From Symsagittifera roscoffensis (Eukaryota; Xenacoelomorpha; Acoela; Convolutidae), in NCBI RefSeq assembly GCF_963678635.1, contig NC_087063.1, forward strand, positions 58,784,759 to 58,848,758: DNA of 64,000 nt, written 5' to 3'. Shown here piece after piece: positions 42,120-52,891 of this stretch. Position 1 is the stretch's first letter. Each line of letters opens with the position of its first letter. The notes beneath the pieces were generated by a model. It had not been told where the DNA came from. It was given only the letters and a program-made list of their open reading frames with translations, and ran no database searches. Made by a program: the position numbers and the translations under genes.

Positions 42120-43441
42120 CCGATTGTCGATGGGTCGCACTGCTAGTGGAACCCGTTATCGTGACTTCAATGCTCCAAAAGCACAAACTGACGGTCAAGT
42201 TGCTCACCTCGGGATGGTCATCCCCTACTTCCGGATTAAGCTTCAGTTGTCTAGCCAGATTCGATATCTCAAGATAAAGCACTTCATCCTACACGATCAA
42301 TATATCTGCAAGCTCGTAGAGACCCCTCAAGGCGTGAGACAATCGGCCCAAGCCGCTGCAACTTCCGCCTTAACGAGTTCACCGGCTCATGTTTTTGATT
42401 AGGAGCTGCCACTAACAACCGCAGCCCGCTGCCCTCCGCTATCAAGACTAACATCGCATACACGAACTGAAGAGCTGGTGGCATGCTTGCATAGCCTGGT
42501 GATAATGTAAATACCACCTTCGTTTTTGATCCCAATCGAGAAGCCTTTAATTTCTGTATCTCATTCTTTGCGGAAAGCAACGTCTGAATCGCATCTCAGA
42601 TCTCTTCGGCGTCGGCGCTCCGTTTCTCAAGGGCTCAAGCAATCCTGCTGCGTGCAGATGATCATTCATCCCCCCGAACAACACCAACTCGGGCTCACAC
42701 GGCGTTTCTGACTTCTTGGCCACAATCAGAGTCAACATCTGATTGAGTTCCGCCCCTGGTAGCAGTTACAGCAACGTTTCTGGCCAAAACAACATTGGAG
42801 ACGTTCAATCGAAGTCCGAGCCCGCCACAATGATCACCCTCGCTGCTCCAGGGTCCGAGCAATCATAGACAACCAGAGTCTAGGCCAGATGTGAGGTTCC
42901 ATAGGACTTTCCGTATCTTGGACCTTCCAACAGTTTTGGGCCTATGTAAGCAGTATCAGGGAGTCCCATGCCTTTCGGCTCAAGAAGCTTCTCCACGGCT
43001 CTTAACTGCGCGGGAATCGCCACCCTAATTCTGACAATGCTCGTGCGGTGCATTGGTGGTTCCAAGATGAGACCTGAGCTTCCCAACTCCTTGAGAAGCC
43101 GGTAAATGACTGGAACGAAGATCGATTTGTTGGGAGTCCCAGTTAGGTTCGCCGTTTCCAACGTTTTATCTCTAAAAAAAATGCGCTTCATGCGCCTTCA
43201 GCCAACCCACGCAGTAGTGGTTGCTCAGATCCTCGTGCGATAGACTCTTGAGCCCCGAGACCTCCATCAACTCCCATCTGCAGACGAGATTCTCGAGGTC
43301 CAGATCGTTCGCTCGCTCCAAGTACCTTGCTTTGCTTGATTCTCCAGGGCCTCCTGCCAGCTGCCTTGACAGTCCTATTCTTTTCCACCACCCCCACTGA
43401 CGAAACAATTGAGCTTTGTGGCGTGGAAGACTCCATCCCAT
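42120..43441 (-). pseudogene. Accessory module M3, copy C3
   Basis: Order: YLERANDLDLENL and VGWLKAHEAHF (43441-43172), KSIFVPVIYRLLKELGSSGL to PRYGKSYGTSHLA (43191-42880), a TAG, then the second SGNH-like segment with IIVAGSDFD (about 42820) and FGGMNDHLHA (about 42670), then VFTLSPGYASMPPALQFVYA and LLVAAPNQK (42580-42284). The GMND motif resembles SGNH block III, but no matching catalytic His block was found. Broken in several places. Confidence 0.55.
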
Positions 43442-43497
43442 CCCTATCTATGGGGGTCGAGCCCAGCTGCCTGCTCTTGCTGCTTACTGAACTTCCT

Positions 43498-44130
43498 CTA
43501 AAAACAACTCTCTGCCCCCAATCGATTGGTCACTGGCCTAACTGAGAAGAAGGAAGTAATCGGGGGTTGACCAAAGGTGAACTGGCCAGTCTCTACCAGA
43601 TCCGACTCTATATTGTTGATGTGTCTCTCAAAGATACCATTCAGCCACTCCGTGCCCTTGAGCTTATCAAAGTGGATGGCGTCCGAAGATGTGTAATGCG
43701 ACAGGGAATCCTCAATCATTCGCGCAGAGTCAAGCAGCCTCACGGGCAGGACGCATTTTTCTTCTGCACTTGCCTGATTATGTCGTTGATGTGGTCCAAC
43801 CTCTCGCTCATGCTCATTGCATTCTGGTCTGGCAACATATCGTAGGAAACCGTGCCAAACGTGAATACCGTAGGGTCCAAGTAAATCCTCAGCTCCTCAA
43901 TAATGCAGCTCACTTTTTCCTGCAACCTCAGCATCTTCCTCGATTCGCCTCCAGAAAGATCGTTGGTTCCCATCAATAAGGTAACCGTATACATCGTTCC
44001 CCATCTCCAACATCTCTAGTGACGCCAACATTTGGGGCATGCTGCACCCGAGAAACTCAAGACTCCCACTTGCCAGTGCGCCCGGATCCTCGTCAGAACC
44101 CTGACAAGACTGTCCCCGATCTTAAGCTTT
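43498..44130 (-). pseudogene. Accessory module M2: SGNH-hydrolase-like domain, copy C3
   Basis: Block I IGDSLVRVLTRI at about 44118-44080, block II region LSFSGAA (about 44055), block III LLMGTNDLSGGE (about 43975), block V SSDAIHFDKLKGTEW (about 43680). The set Gly-Asp-Ser, Gly, Gly-x-Asn-Asp, Asp-x-x-His is that of SGNH/GDSL hydrolases, although the D-G-I-H of other copies is D-A-I-H here. A frameshift near 44030 and others break it. Intact relatives would cleave ester or acetyl groups; the substrate is unknown. Confidence 0.75.
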
Positions 44131-44139
44131 TTGGTCTCC

Positions 44140-44290
44140 AAGTCTTAATAAGCTATTCCTTCATAATTTCTTTTGTTCAGCCCAGTCCGAAAAATACCAT
44201 TCAGCTTTTTGGTTTATATAAAGAGATATAGTATAATATTAACAACATTTTGTTTGCTAAATTTTCGCACTCAAAACCAATCCCTGAGCA
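44140..44290 (-). repeat. Conserved 3' flank F, copy 3 (shortened)
   Basis: Contains gttcagcccagtc(c)gaaaa and agatatagtataatattaac but lacks the part ttttcttttccgtgccctcag. It lies between the M7 remnant of copy C2 and M2 of copy C3. The join tctccaagtcttaataagc (about 44135) recurs at about 48133. Confidence 0.65.
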
Positions 44291-44720
44291 TCCTGTTCAA
44301 CTCATGCCCCCCGTCTTCGAGGTACTGGGTCCAGATGCACTCGACACAGTGATTTGCTTCGTTAATTCCTCCTCATCATCAGAACCGATCACAATATCCT
44401 CCCATGCCTTCAGTTCTTCATAGGCTTGCATCCATTCCCTTTGCTCTTGCAATCATCTCGTTTGGTTTGGTAGGCTCTTCACTTTGGACTCTCTGTTCAA
44501 GCAAAAAGAGTTATGCAAGATCAAGCTCATATTCTTCGCCAGGTCCTCTTCCAGTATTGGTTCCCTTGCCTTGGTATTAACTCTAGACACCTTAACAACC
44601 CTTTTCCGACCAACCCATTAAGATGGCCCAGCCAAGAAAGATCGTTGGTTCGCCTCCAGAAAGATCGTTGGTTCCCATCAATAAGGTAACCGTATACATC
44701 GTTCCCCATCTCCAACATCT
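44290..44720 (-). pseudogene. M7 C-terminus plus a misplaced M2 shard, copy C2
   Basis: 44600-44290 carries the EEDLAKN...acidic-tail end of M7. Directly upstream (44720-44640) is a fragment of the SGNH block III region: ggttcccatcaataaggtaaccgtatac recurs at about 43970, 47810 and 53355, with part of it present twice here (gatcgttggtt). A filler of this kind is expected from an end-joining repair event. No function. Confidence 0.65.
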
Positions 44721-45118
44721 CTACATTGCACTGCCGTCCAATCTTAAAGGATTCACCATTAGAAATTGAGCTGACGAGAGCGTTCTCATTTCATTCTCGA
44801 AGTACTCTAGCAACAGATTCTCCCAAGTTCGTCCCAACCGACTTCTCAACTCTAATTTGCTCACATCGGCTCTCTGTTGGGTGGCCCAATCCGACGCTTT
44901 CTGGATACTCCGCAATCCAGTTTCTTCAGGCAGCCTTCCAATTCCTTCGTGGTATCCCATGCTTTCCACCAGGAGCGGGCGGTATTTCTCGTTAACTCTT
45001 TCTCGAGGATGTCACTTGTCACTTGTTTTCCAATGCTCTGGCGTTGACTCGAGATCCATTCCTTGCCGATGTCCACATCCCTTATTTGTCCACTGGTAGA
45101 GCCTTTCTTCGCATTCAC
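44721..45118 (-). pseudogene. Accessory module M5, copy C2 (truncated)
   Basis: 45118-44861 (QIRDVDIGKEWISSQRQSIG, ELEGCLKKLDCGVSRKR) and 44969-44721 (KLELRSRLGRTWENLLLEYF, NEMRTLSSAQFLM), overlapping in two frames across a single-base change near 44890. The 3' half of M5 (SGDKLNL block) is deleted. Confidence 0.6.
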
Positions 45119-45934
45119 CTTTTGAGGTTTAAAGTCATCTTCCGTTCCTGGGGTGGTCGCGTTTCCATCTCATTCAGTACGTCAGCCAAAATCCGGGCCC
45201 TCGAGTTGCTCTTCTTTACTGTTGTCTTCCATCGCGCCAGGACAATCGGAGCCGTCTCCTTCAGGTTCTTCTCCGATACCGCCGCCGCCGATAGACTCAC
45301 CTCATCCACCAGTAGAGTTTTTAGCCCAGCAGCACACTTGTAGGAGTAGGTTTCAAGACTCGGGTGGGCTTTTCTTACTGACAGGGGGTCCACGTACTTC
45401 ATCAATCGGCGGAATACCGCCAAATTTCCATGCGTCAAGAAAATCAAGGTCAAGTACCAGTCAATTCTGAGGGTTTCCACACCCCTACTGATTTTGTAAG
45501 CAGGACCCATGTTGAATAAGTACCTGGAGACACCAGACACAAAGATAGCAGCAGGTTAATTGACATGCTCAAGAGATCCTGTACAAATGGTTCAAAAACG
45601 GTGTTTTCCGCGTAAAATATACTGTGCATATACTTCTTCTCCCAGCATGGACTCAAGAATCTCAAGGTTTTGTACGTTTCCCCGGTTTCAGTTCACCATT
45701 TGCATGCTCTCTCCAGACGCCAGCGATGGTGGTCTCGTTTGCTGACGTAACGAACGTTCCCACCGTCATTTCCCTCTTCTCGGAGACCTCAAGCTGATCC
45801 TGTAGAAACTCCCAGATTTGCTTAGTTAGGGGAGGTGCGCTTTCCCTCGTCTTGTCCATCACATTCTTCAGCCTTTGCGTCAAGAACGGCCATCTCCCTC
45901 TTTCTTGAGTTAGACGATACACCATCGACTCCAC
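45115..45934 (-). pseudogene. Accessory module M4, copy C2
   Basis: 45934-45662 (VYRLTQERGRWPFLTQRLKN, IWEFLQDQLEVSEKREMTVG), 45665-45450 (LSPCWEKKYMHSIFYAENTV, hydrophobic DLLSMSINLLLSLCL) and 45540-45115 (MGPAYKISRGVETLRIDWYL, FLTHGNLAVFRRLMKYVDPL, LKETAPIVLARW). Three frames, otherwise collinear with 42110-41374. Confidence 0.6.
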
Positions 45935-47158
45935 CTACTTCTCCGCTCCCACCACATTCTTCCGATTGTTGATGGGTCTCTTCGCACTGCTAGTGCAACC
46001 CGTTATCGTGTGTGCAATGATCCGAAAGAACAAACTGACGGTCAAGTGGCTCACCGCAGGCTGGTCATCCCCTACTTCCGGATTAAGCTTCAGTTGTCTA
46101 GCCAGATTCGATATATCAAGATAAAGCACCTCATCCAACACGATCAATATACATGCAAGCTCGTAGAGACCCCTCAAGGCGTGAGACAATCGGCCCAAGC
46201 CGCTGCAACTTCCGCCTTAGCGAGTTCACCGGCTCATGTTTTTGATTAGGAGCTGCCACTAACAACCGCAGCCCGCTATCAAGACTAACATCGCATACAC
46301 GAACTGATGAGCTGGTGGCATGCTTGCATAGCCTGGTGATAATGTGAATACCACCTTCTTTTTTGATCCCAATTGAGAAGTTTTCAATCCCTGCACCTCA
46401 TTCTTTGCGGCAAACAACGTCTGAATTTTATCTCAGATCTTCTTCGGGGTCGGCGCTCCGTTTCTCAAGGGCTCAAGCAATCCTACTGCGTGCAGATGAT
46501 CATTCATCCCCGCGAACAACAACATCTCGGGCTCACACGGCGTTTCTAACTTCATGGCCACAATCAGAGTCAACATTTGATTGAGTTCCTCCCCTGGTAG
46601 CAGGTACACCAACGTTTCTGACCAAACCAACTTTGGAGACGTTCCATCGAAGTCCGAGCCCGCCACAATGATCACCCTCGCTGCTCCAGGGTCCGAGCGA
46701 TCATAGACAACCAGAGTCTAGGCCAGTTGTGAGGTTCCATAGGACTTTCCGTATCTTGGACCTTCCAACAGTTTTGGGCCCATGTAAGCAGTATCAGGGA
46801 GTCCCATGCTTTTCGGCTCAAGAAGCTTCTCCACGGCTCTTAATTGCGCGGGAATCGCCACCCTAAATCTGACAATGCTCGTGCGGTGCATTGGTGGTTC
46901 CACGATGAGGCCTGAGCTTCCCAACTCCTTGAGAAGCCGGTAAATGACTGGAACGAAGATCGATTTCTTGGGAGTTCCAGTTAGGTCCGCCGTTTCCAAC
47001 GTTTTATCTCTAGAAAAATGCACTTCATGCGCCTTCAGCCAACCCACGCAATAGTAGTTGCTCAGATCCTCGTGCGATAGACTCTTGAGCCCCGAGACCT
47101 TCATCAACTCCCGTCTGCGGGCCAGATCCTCGAGGTCCAGATCGTTCGCTCGCTCCAA
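45935..47158 (-). pseudogene. Accessory module M3, copy C2
   Basis: 47158-46718 (146 codons) is one of the best preserved M3 starts: VGWLKAHEVHFSRDKTLETA, KSIFVPVIYRLLKELGSSGL, MGPKLLEGPRYGKSYGTSQL, then a TAG present in all four minus-strand copies. 46675-46433 is the SGNH-like segment: IIVAGSDFDG, LVYLLPGEELNQML, LLFAGMNDHLHA, ending at a TGA after TPKKI. 46380-46290 reads VFTLSPGYASMPPA, and 46198-45935 the last part (LIVLDEVLYLDISNLARQLK). The layout strand - P-G - helix - G-x-N-D resembles SGNH blocks I-III. Confidence 0.6.
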
Positions 47159-47334
47159 TTACCTGGCTTTACTTGATTCTCCAGGGCCTCCTGCCAGATG
47201 CCATGGCAGTCCTATTCTTTTACACCACCCCCACTGACAAAACCATTGAGCTTTGTGGCGTGGAAGACTCCATCTCATCCCTCTCTATGGGGGTTGAGCC
47301 CAGCTGCCTGCTCCTGCTGCTTACTGAACTTCCT

Positions 47335-48113
47335 CTAAAATCGATTCTCCGCCCCCAATCGATCGGTCACTGGCCTAACTGAGAAGAAGGAAGTTGTCGG
47401 GGGTTGACCAAAGGTGAACTGGCCAGTCTCTACCAGATCCGACTCTATATTGTTGATGGGTCTCTCAAAGACTCCATTCAGCCACTCCGTGCCCTTGGGC
47501 TTATCAAAGTGGATGCCGTCCGAAGATGTGTAATGCGGCAGGGAACCCTCAATCATTCGCGCAGAGTCAAGCAGCCTCACGGGCAGGACGCTTTTTTCTT
47601 CTGCACTTGTCTGATTATGTCGTTGATATGGTCCACCCTCTCGCTCATACTCATTGCATTCTGGTCTGGCATCATATCGTAGGAAACCGTGCAAAAAGTG
47701 AGCACCGTAGGGTCCAAGTAAATCCTCAGCTCCTCAATAATGCAGCTCACTGTTTCCTGCAACCTCAGCATCTTCCTCGATTCGCCTCCAGAAAGATCGT
47801 TGGTTCCCATCAAGAAGGTAACCGTATACATCGTTCCCCATCTCCAACATCTCTAGTGACGCCAACATTTGCGGCATGCTGCACACGAGAAACTCAAGAC
47901 TCCCACCTGCCAGTGCGCCTAGATCCTCGTCAGAACCCTGACAAGACTGTCCCCGATAGTCAGGTGGACCGTGCCCTCGGGTATTTTCGGATGCGTGAAA
48001 TATTCCACCTCATTGATGGCATCTCTCTTTTCGCATTGCACTGCCGTCCAATCCTCCCTGTGATGTCGGTGATTTGCGGCGTCATCAGTGTTCTTCTTGT
48101 AGTTGGAGATCAT
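47335..48113 (-). pseudogene. Accessory module M2: SGNH-hydrolase-like domain, copy C2
   Basis: 48113-47919: a charged start and VHLTIGDSLVRVLTRI (block I), ended by a TAG. 47831-47577: VTFLMGTNDLSGGESRKM (block III). 47694-47335: SSDGIHFDKPKGTEWLNGVF (block V, Asp and His present), then SDLVETGQFTFGQPP. All four SGNH signature residues are present, in broken frames. Spacing from block I to block V is close to 170 residues, ordinary for small SGNH enzymes. Confidence 0.8.
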
Positions 48114-48139
48114 ATCACTCCTTACTGGATGTTCTCTCC

Positions 48140-48310
48140 AAGTCTTAAAAAGCTATTCCTTTATAATTTCTTTTGTTCAGCCCAGTCAGAAAATTGACAT
48201 TCAGCATTTTGGTTTATATAAAGAGATATAGTATATTATTAACAATATTTTGTTAGCTAATTTTTCTTTTCCGTGCCCACTCTCAGTTCGCACTCAAGAC
48301 TCAAAAACCG
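48140..48310 (-). repeat. Conserved 3' flank F, copy 4
   Basis: gttcagcccagtcagaaaatt, tatataaagagatatagtatattattaac and cttttccgtgccc as in 36120-36350. Follows the M7 stop at 48328. The left end (ctctccaagtcttaaaaagc, about 48136) joins directly to M2 of copy C2. Confidence 0.7.
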
Positions 48311-48327
48311 ATCCGTGAGCATCCTGT

Positions 48328-49416
48328 TCAACTCATGCCCCCCGTCTTTGAGGTACTGGGTCCAGATGCACTCGACACAGTGATTTGCTTCGTTAATTCC
48401 TCCTCATCATCAGAACCGATCACAATATCCTCCCATGCCTTCAGTTCTTCATAGGCTTGCATCCATTCCCTTTGCTTTTGCAATCTTCTCGTTTGGTTTG
48501 GTAGGCTCTTCACTTTGGACTCTCTGTTCAAGCAAAAAGAGTTATGCAAGATCAAGCTCATATTCTTCGCCAGGTCCTCTTCCAGTATTGGTTCCCTTGC
48601 CTTGGTATTAACTCTAGACACCTTACCAACCCTTTTCCAACCCGTGCTTATCCCATTAAGATGGGTGAGCAGAGATCTCTTGAGGGCTTCCGGCCCTTTC
48701 TCAGCCGGGATTTGGCGGTACTCCTTCTGTTGTTTCTTCATGTGATTCTTCGTCGAAGTGTACAGCCAAGAGGTCAGAGTCGCCCGAAACCATAAGAAGA
48801 ATCATATGCGACTGCCACGTGCCTCACTTCCATGGGTACAGCAAAAACTTTATAAGCAGTGTCAAATAACTCAATCCTCCTGCTGTAGTCAATAGCATGT
48901 ATCGTCTCCACTGTCGGTGCCTTTGACTCCCGACGTTTCGCTATATTCTCCTCAATCAATTGCAACGCCAACATCGAGCTTACCACGAAGAAAGTAACCT
49001 TTTGTTGATGGTCAGGTAATCCTATCGACCGGATTGCCTCGATATCCCATATCAAGCAGAGGATTGACTGCTCTGGATACCACCAGAAGCCTCCAGCAAA
49101 ATTTCGAACTGCATCATTTTCGCGTAAGTCACATCATTCTCGTCTGCCGCTTGCGTATAGTTTGTCGCCTTCCTGATCGCGTTTTGTCTTTCGAAATCAC
49201 TTGTGTTTTCTCTTTCTAAACTCAAAAATTCTTCTCCCCAGATTTCATCCAAGTCCTCCACTCGGTTCCCTGGCATCGCCCCCAGCATCTTTCGTAGCAA
49301 CCGATGCGACTGATGTGACACTCGCGCTAAGCGTACGCATTTGGGCACCGAGAAAGCTTCATCGATCATCCACCTTATGGCTGGACGCTTCCACCATCGC
49401 CATGTGCAGCGGGTAA
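48328..49416 (-). pseudogene. Accessory module M7, copy C1
   Basis: 49369-49052 (105 codons: SVPKCVRLARVSHQSHRLLR, NRVEDLDEIWGEEFLSLERE), 49055-48774 (HQQKVTFFVVSSMLALQLIE, ELFDTAYKVFAVPMEVRHVA) and 48741-48328 (KKQQKEYRQIPAEKGPEALK, EEDLAKNMSLILHNSFC, coiled coil, acidic tail). Without tandem units, so this is the ancestral arrangement from which the 1042-bp arrays derive. The frames nearly abut and need only small shifts. Function unknown. Confidence 0.6.
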
Positions 49417-49618
49417 TGAAATCGGCACCAGTTTGCCATGACTGATCTCACCAGAGACTTCGCACCAGAGTTTTCGCGCCTCACTTACGGGAAAACCCAT
49501 CTCTGAACGATTTTCCAGCCCTGATATGCTTCTGGACCATCTGCAGCACTCCAGGCCATGACTCCACGCTCAACGCTGTCACCCGATGGTGTCCTGACTC
49601 CAGCATTTCCAGCAGACT

Positions 49619-50340
49619 TTACATTCTTGAGAAAAATCCCAGTGCCGTCGCCAAATTCATCGTGGTACTCGCATAAAAATCGGCCATTATTTGCATCTCA
49701 CGTTTCTCCTTTTCTGTAATGTAAATATACCAAGTGGCTAGACCCTTCCTTTGAAAGTACTGTATCCTCACGCAAGATCGTCCATCACAAGAGTGCTCTC
49801 CACCTCCCGCTGCCATATCAAGACATGATGTCGGCTCCATTTCCTTTGACGTTTCGTCTGATTTGTTCGTGACTTCTTTAGATTTTTCTCGATGAGACCG
49901 GAACAACTTGTGTATCCCTTTCATGTTTCCCAAAACCTCATCCTCCCCTGGTGATAGTCTCACTCGCTCCGGGACCTCTTCATTCAAGTTCGATTGAGGG
50001 TGTGGAAGCCAGGATGGTCTCAGCAACTTTCAAATTGTATCCAGATTTGTGCAGTATCTTGTCCTCGCGTCCTAGCCTCAGTTCCACTTTCTTCTCAGAA
50101 TGTGGCATGCAAATGACCTCCGTTACTTTCACAAGACGCAAACCCAACCTCGGTTTTCCTTTGACAGTCGCATCAATCTTTATTATTCTTTCCGTCCAAA
50201 ATTTCAGCAATTCCGTGACCTCAAAACTCATGTATGCAGCTCCCGCCTACGAATCCAAAAAAGGGTTGTACGATATTCCCATCACGCCAGACACATTGAC
50301 ACTCCACACGCTTCGTGGGTCTCGAGTAATCCTCCGCTGA
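49619..50340 (-). pseudogene. Accessory module M6, copy C1
   Basis: 50231-49980 (VTELLKFWTERIIKID, KPRLGLRLVKVTEVICMPHS) and 50026-49619 (RPSWLPHPQSNLNEE, CLDMAAGGGEHSCDGRSC, YFQRKGLATWYIYITEKEKR, NLATALGFFSRM). This copy continues past the Cys/His cluster, unlike C3. A frameshift near 50000 divides it. The Cys of RPSWC in the other copies is Leu here. Confidence 0.6.
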
Positions 50341-50391
50341 AGCCATGTTACGATGCACTTCATGACTCTCATCAAAATTCTTGTTGGAGAA

Positions 50392-51185
50392 TCACCTGAT
50401 CTGGTCAATTTTCGCGTGGTTCTCCAGAAACTGCCTCGAATCATCGTCCTTCTCAATTCCAGTACTCTGATACACATACAAGATGACGTTCGAGACTCTC
50501 TTCTCCAATACTTTACCTCCCGTCGCGCTCTGATAGCAGGCTTGGATGGTAGCATCGGGTATCACTGACATGATCCATCTCAAGAAACAGGTGGCATCTT
50601 TCCTCCTCGCCAGACTTAATCTCGAGTTATCTCGAGCAACATGATGCATCAGCATTTGATATAAACGTAGGCTTTTATCGCCTAAATTTAGTTTATCGCC
50701 TGAAGTCAGCTCTTCTAACGCCATTCCCCCCAGGCTCCATGTGAACAACAATGAACCCGCTGTCCTAACGCCAATAAAATTGTGCTGACGAGGGCGTCCT
50801 CATTTCATTCTCGAAGTAATCTAGGAACAGTTTCTCCCAAGTTCGTCCCAACCGGCTTCCCAACTCTAATTTGTTCACATCGGCTCTATGTTGAGTGGCC
50901 CAATTCCGACGCTTTCTGGATACTCCACGATCCAGTTTCTTCAGGCAGCCTTCCAATTCCTTCGTGGTATCCCAGGCTACCCACCGTTAACTCTTCCTCG
51001 AGGGGGTCACTTGTCACTTGTTTTCCAATGCTCTGGCGTTGACTCGAGATCCATTCCTTGATGAGGTCCACTTCCCTTATTTGTCCACTGGTAGAGCCTT
51101 TCCTCGCATTCACCTTTTGAGGTTTAAAGTCATCTTCCGTTTCTGGGATGGTCGCGGTTTCCACCTCATTCAGTACGTCAGCCAA
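50392..51185 (-). pseudogene. Accessory module M5, copy C1
   Basis: 51185-50886 (DVLNEVETATIPETEDDFKP, QREVDLIKEW type block), 50956-50765 (KLELGSRLGRTWEKLFLDYF, NEMRTPSSAQF), 50751-50392 (ALEELTSGDKLNLGDKSLRL, LARRKDATCFLRWIMSVIPD, VSNVILYVYQSTGIEKDDD). Collinear with element A 24548-25581. A short internal deletion after DPLEEELT removes the TARSWW block. Confidence 0.6.
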
Positions 51186-51600
51186 ATTCCGGGCCCTCGA
51201 GTTGGTCTTCTTTACTGTTGTCTTCCATCTCGCCAGGACAATCGGAGCCGTCTCCTTAAAGGTTCTTCTCCGATACCGCCTCCGCCGATAGACTCACCTC
51301 ATCCACCAGCAGGGTTTTTAGCCCAGCAGCACACTTGTAGGAGTAGGTTTCAAGACTCAGGTGGGCTTTTCTTACTGACAGGGGGTCCACGTACTTCATC
51401 AATCGGTGGAATACCGCCAAATTTCCATGCGTCAAGAAAATCAAGGTCAAGTACCAGTCAATTCTGAGGGTTTCCACACCTCTAGTGATTTTGTAAGCAG
51501 GACCCATGTTGAATAAGTACCTGGGAGACACCAGACACAAAGCTAGCAGCAGGTTAATTGACATGCTCAAGAGATCCTGTACAAATGGGGTGGTTATCCG
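51186..51600 (-). pseudogene. Accessory module M4, copy C1 (5' half deleted)
   Basis: 51570-51256: LSMSINLLLALCLVSPRYLF, MGPAYKITRGVETLRIDWYL, FLTHGNLAVFHRLMKYVDPL. At about 51590 it is joined directly to the end of M3, with the phrase ggtggttatcc twice at the join. About 450 bp of M4 and M3 sequence present in C2 are missing. Confidence 0.6.
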
Positions 51601-52823
51601 CGGGGTGGTTATCCACTACTTCCGTATTAAGCTTCAGTTGTCTAGCCAGATTCGATATCTCAAGATGAAGCACCTCATCCAACACGATCAATATACCTGC
51701 AAGCTCGTAGAGACCCTCAAGGCGTGAGACAATCTGCCCAAGCCGCCGCAACTTCCGACCTAACGAGTTCACCGGCTCAAGTTTTTGATTAGGAGCTGCC
51801 ACTAACAACCGCAGCCCGCTGCCCTCCGCTATCAAGACTTAGATCACATACACGAACTGAAGAGCGGGTGGCATGCTTGCATAGCCTGGTGATAATGTGG
51901 ATACCACCTTCGTTTTTCATCCCAACCGAGAAGCCTTTCTTTCCTGCACTCATTTTTTGCGGCAAACAACGTCTGAATCGCATCTCAGATCTTCTTCGGT
52001 GTCCGCGCTCCGTTTCTGAAGGGATCAAGCAATCCTGCTGCGTGCAAATGATCATTCATCCCCGCGAATAACAAAACTCGGGCTCACACGGCGTTTCTGA
52101 CTTCATGGCCACAATCAGAGTCAACATTTGATTGAGTTCCGCCCCCGGTAGCAGGTACACCAACGTTTCTGGCCAAAACAACTTTGGATACGTTCCATCG
52201 AAGTCCGAGCCAGCCACAATGATCACCCTAGCTGCTCCAGGGTCCGAGCGATCATAGACAACCAGAGTCTAGGCCAGTTGTGAGGTTCCATAGGACTTTC
52301 CGTATCTTGGACCTTCCAACAGTTTTGAGCCCATGTAAGCAGTATCAGGAAGTCCCATGCTTTTCGGCTCAAGAATCCTCTCCACGGCTCTTAACTGCGC
52401 GGGAATCGCCACCCTACTTCTGACAAGGCTCGTGCGGTGCATTGGTGGTTCCAAGATGAGGCCTGAGCTTCCGAACTCCTTGAGAAGCGGGTAAATGACT
52501 GGACCGAAAATCGATTTCTTGGGAGTTCCAGTTAGGTCCGCCGTTTCCAACGTTTTATCTCGGGAAAAATGCGCTTCATGCGTCTTCAGCCAACCCACGC
52601 AATAGTGGTTGCACAGATCCTCGTGCGATAGACTCTTGAGCCCGAGACCTCCATCAACTCCCGTATGCAGGCCAGATCCTCGAGGTGCAGATCGTTCGCT
52701 CGCTCCAAGTACCTGGCTTTGCTTGATTCTCCAGGGCCTCCTGCCAGATGCCTTGACAGTCCTATCATTTTCCATCACCCCCACTGACGACACCATTGTG
52801 CTTTGTGGCTTGGAAGACTCCAT
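51600..52823 (-). pseudogene. Accessory module M3, copy C1
   Basis: 52823-52269 (184 codons: SLSHEDLCNHYCVGWLKTHE, KSIFGPVIYPLLKEFGSSGL, GSKLLEGPRYGKSYGTSQLA), a TAG shared with the other copies, then the SGNH-like segment in broken frames (52250-52050, VIIVAGSDFDG and the MNDHLHA block), SPGYASMPPALQF (about 51890) and 51835-51554 (LRLLVAAPNQKLEPVNSLGR, LIVLDEVLHLEISNLARQLK). Confidence 0.6.
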
Positions 52824-52891
52824 CTCAATCCCTCTCTATGAGGGTCGAGCCCAGCTGCCGGCTCCTGCTGCTTACTGAACTTCCTCTAAAA

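Larger units (their letters stand above)
36116..44139 (-). mobile_element. Accessory-region copy C3 (M2 to M7)
   Basis: Minus-strand order: M2 (44130-43498), M3 (43441-42120), M4 (42110-41374), M5 (41349-40523), M6 (40362-39886), M7 with three 1042-bp units (39545-36340) and flank F (36350-36120). It lacks M1 and all of gag-pol. Its 5' end is fused to flank F of copy C2 through the same junction seen at 48136. Confidence 0.75.
44140..48136 (-). mobile_element. Accessory-region copy C2 (M2 to M5 plus M7 end)
   Basis: Minus-strand order: M2 (48113-47335), M3 (47158-46000), M4 (45934-45115), M5 (45118-44721), then a shard of M2 (44718-44640) and the M7 C-terminus (44600-44290). M6 and most of M7 are deleted. 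It is joined at both ends to neighbouring copies without pol genes between. Confidence 0.75.
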
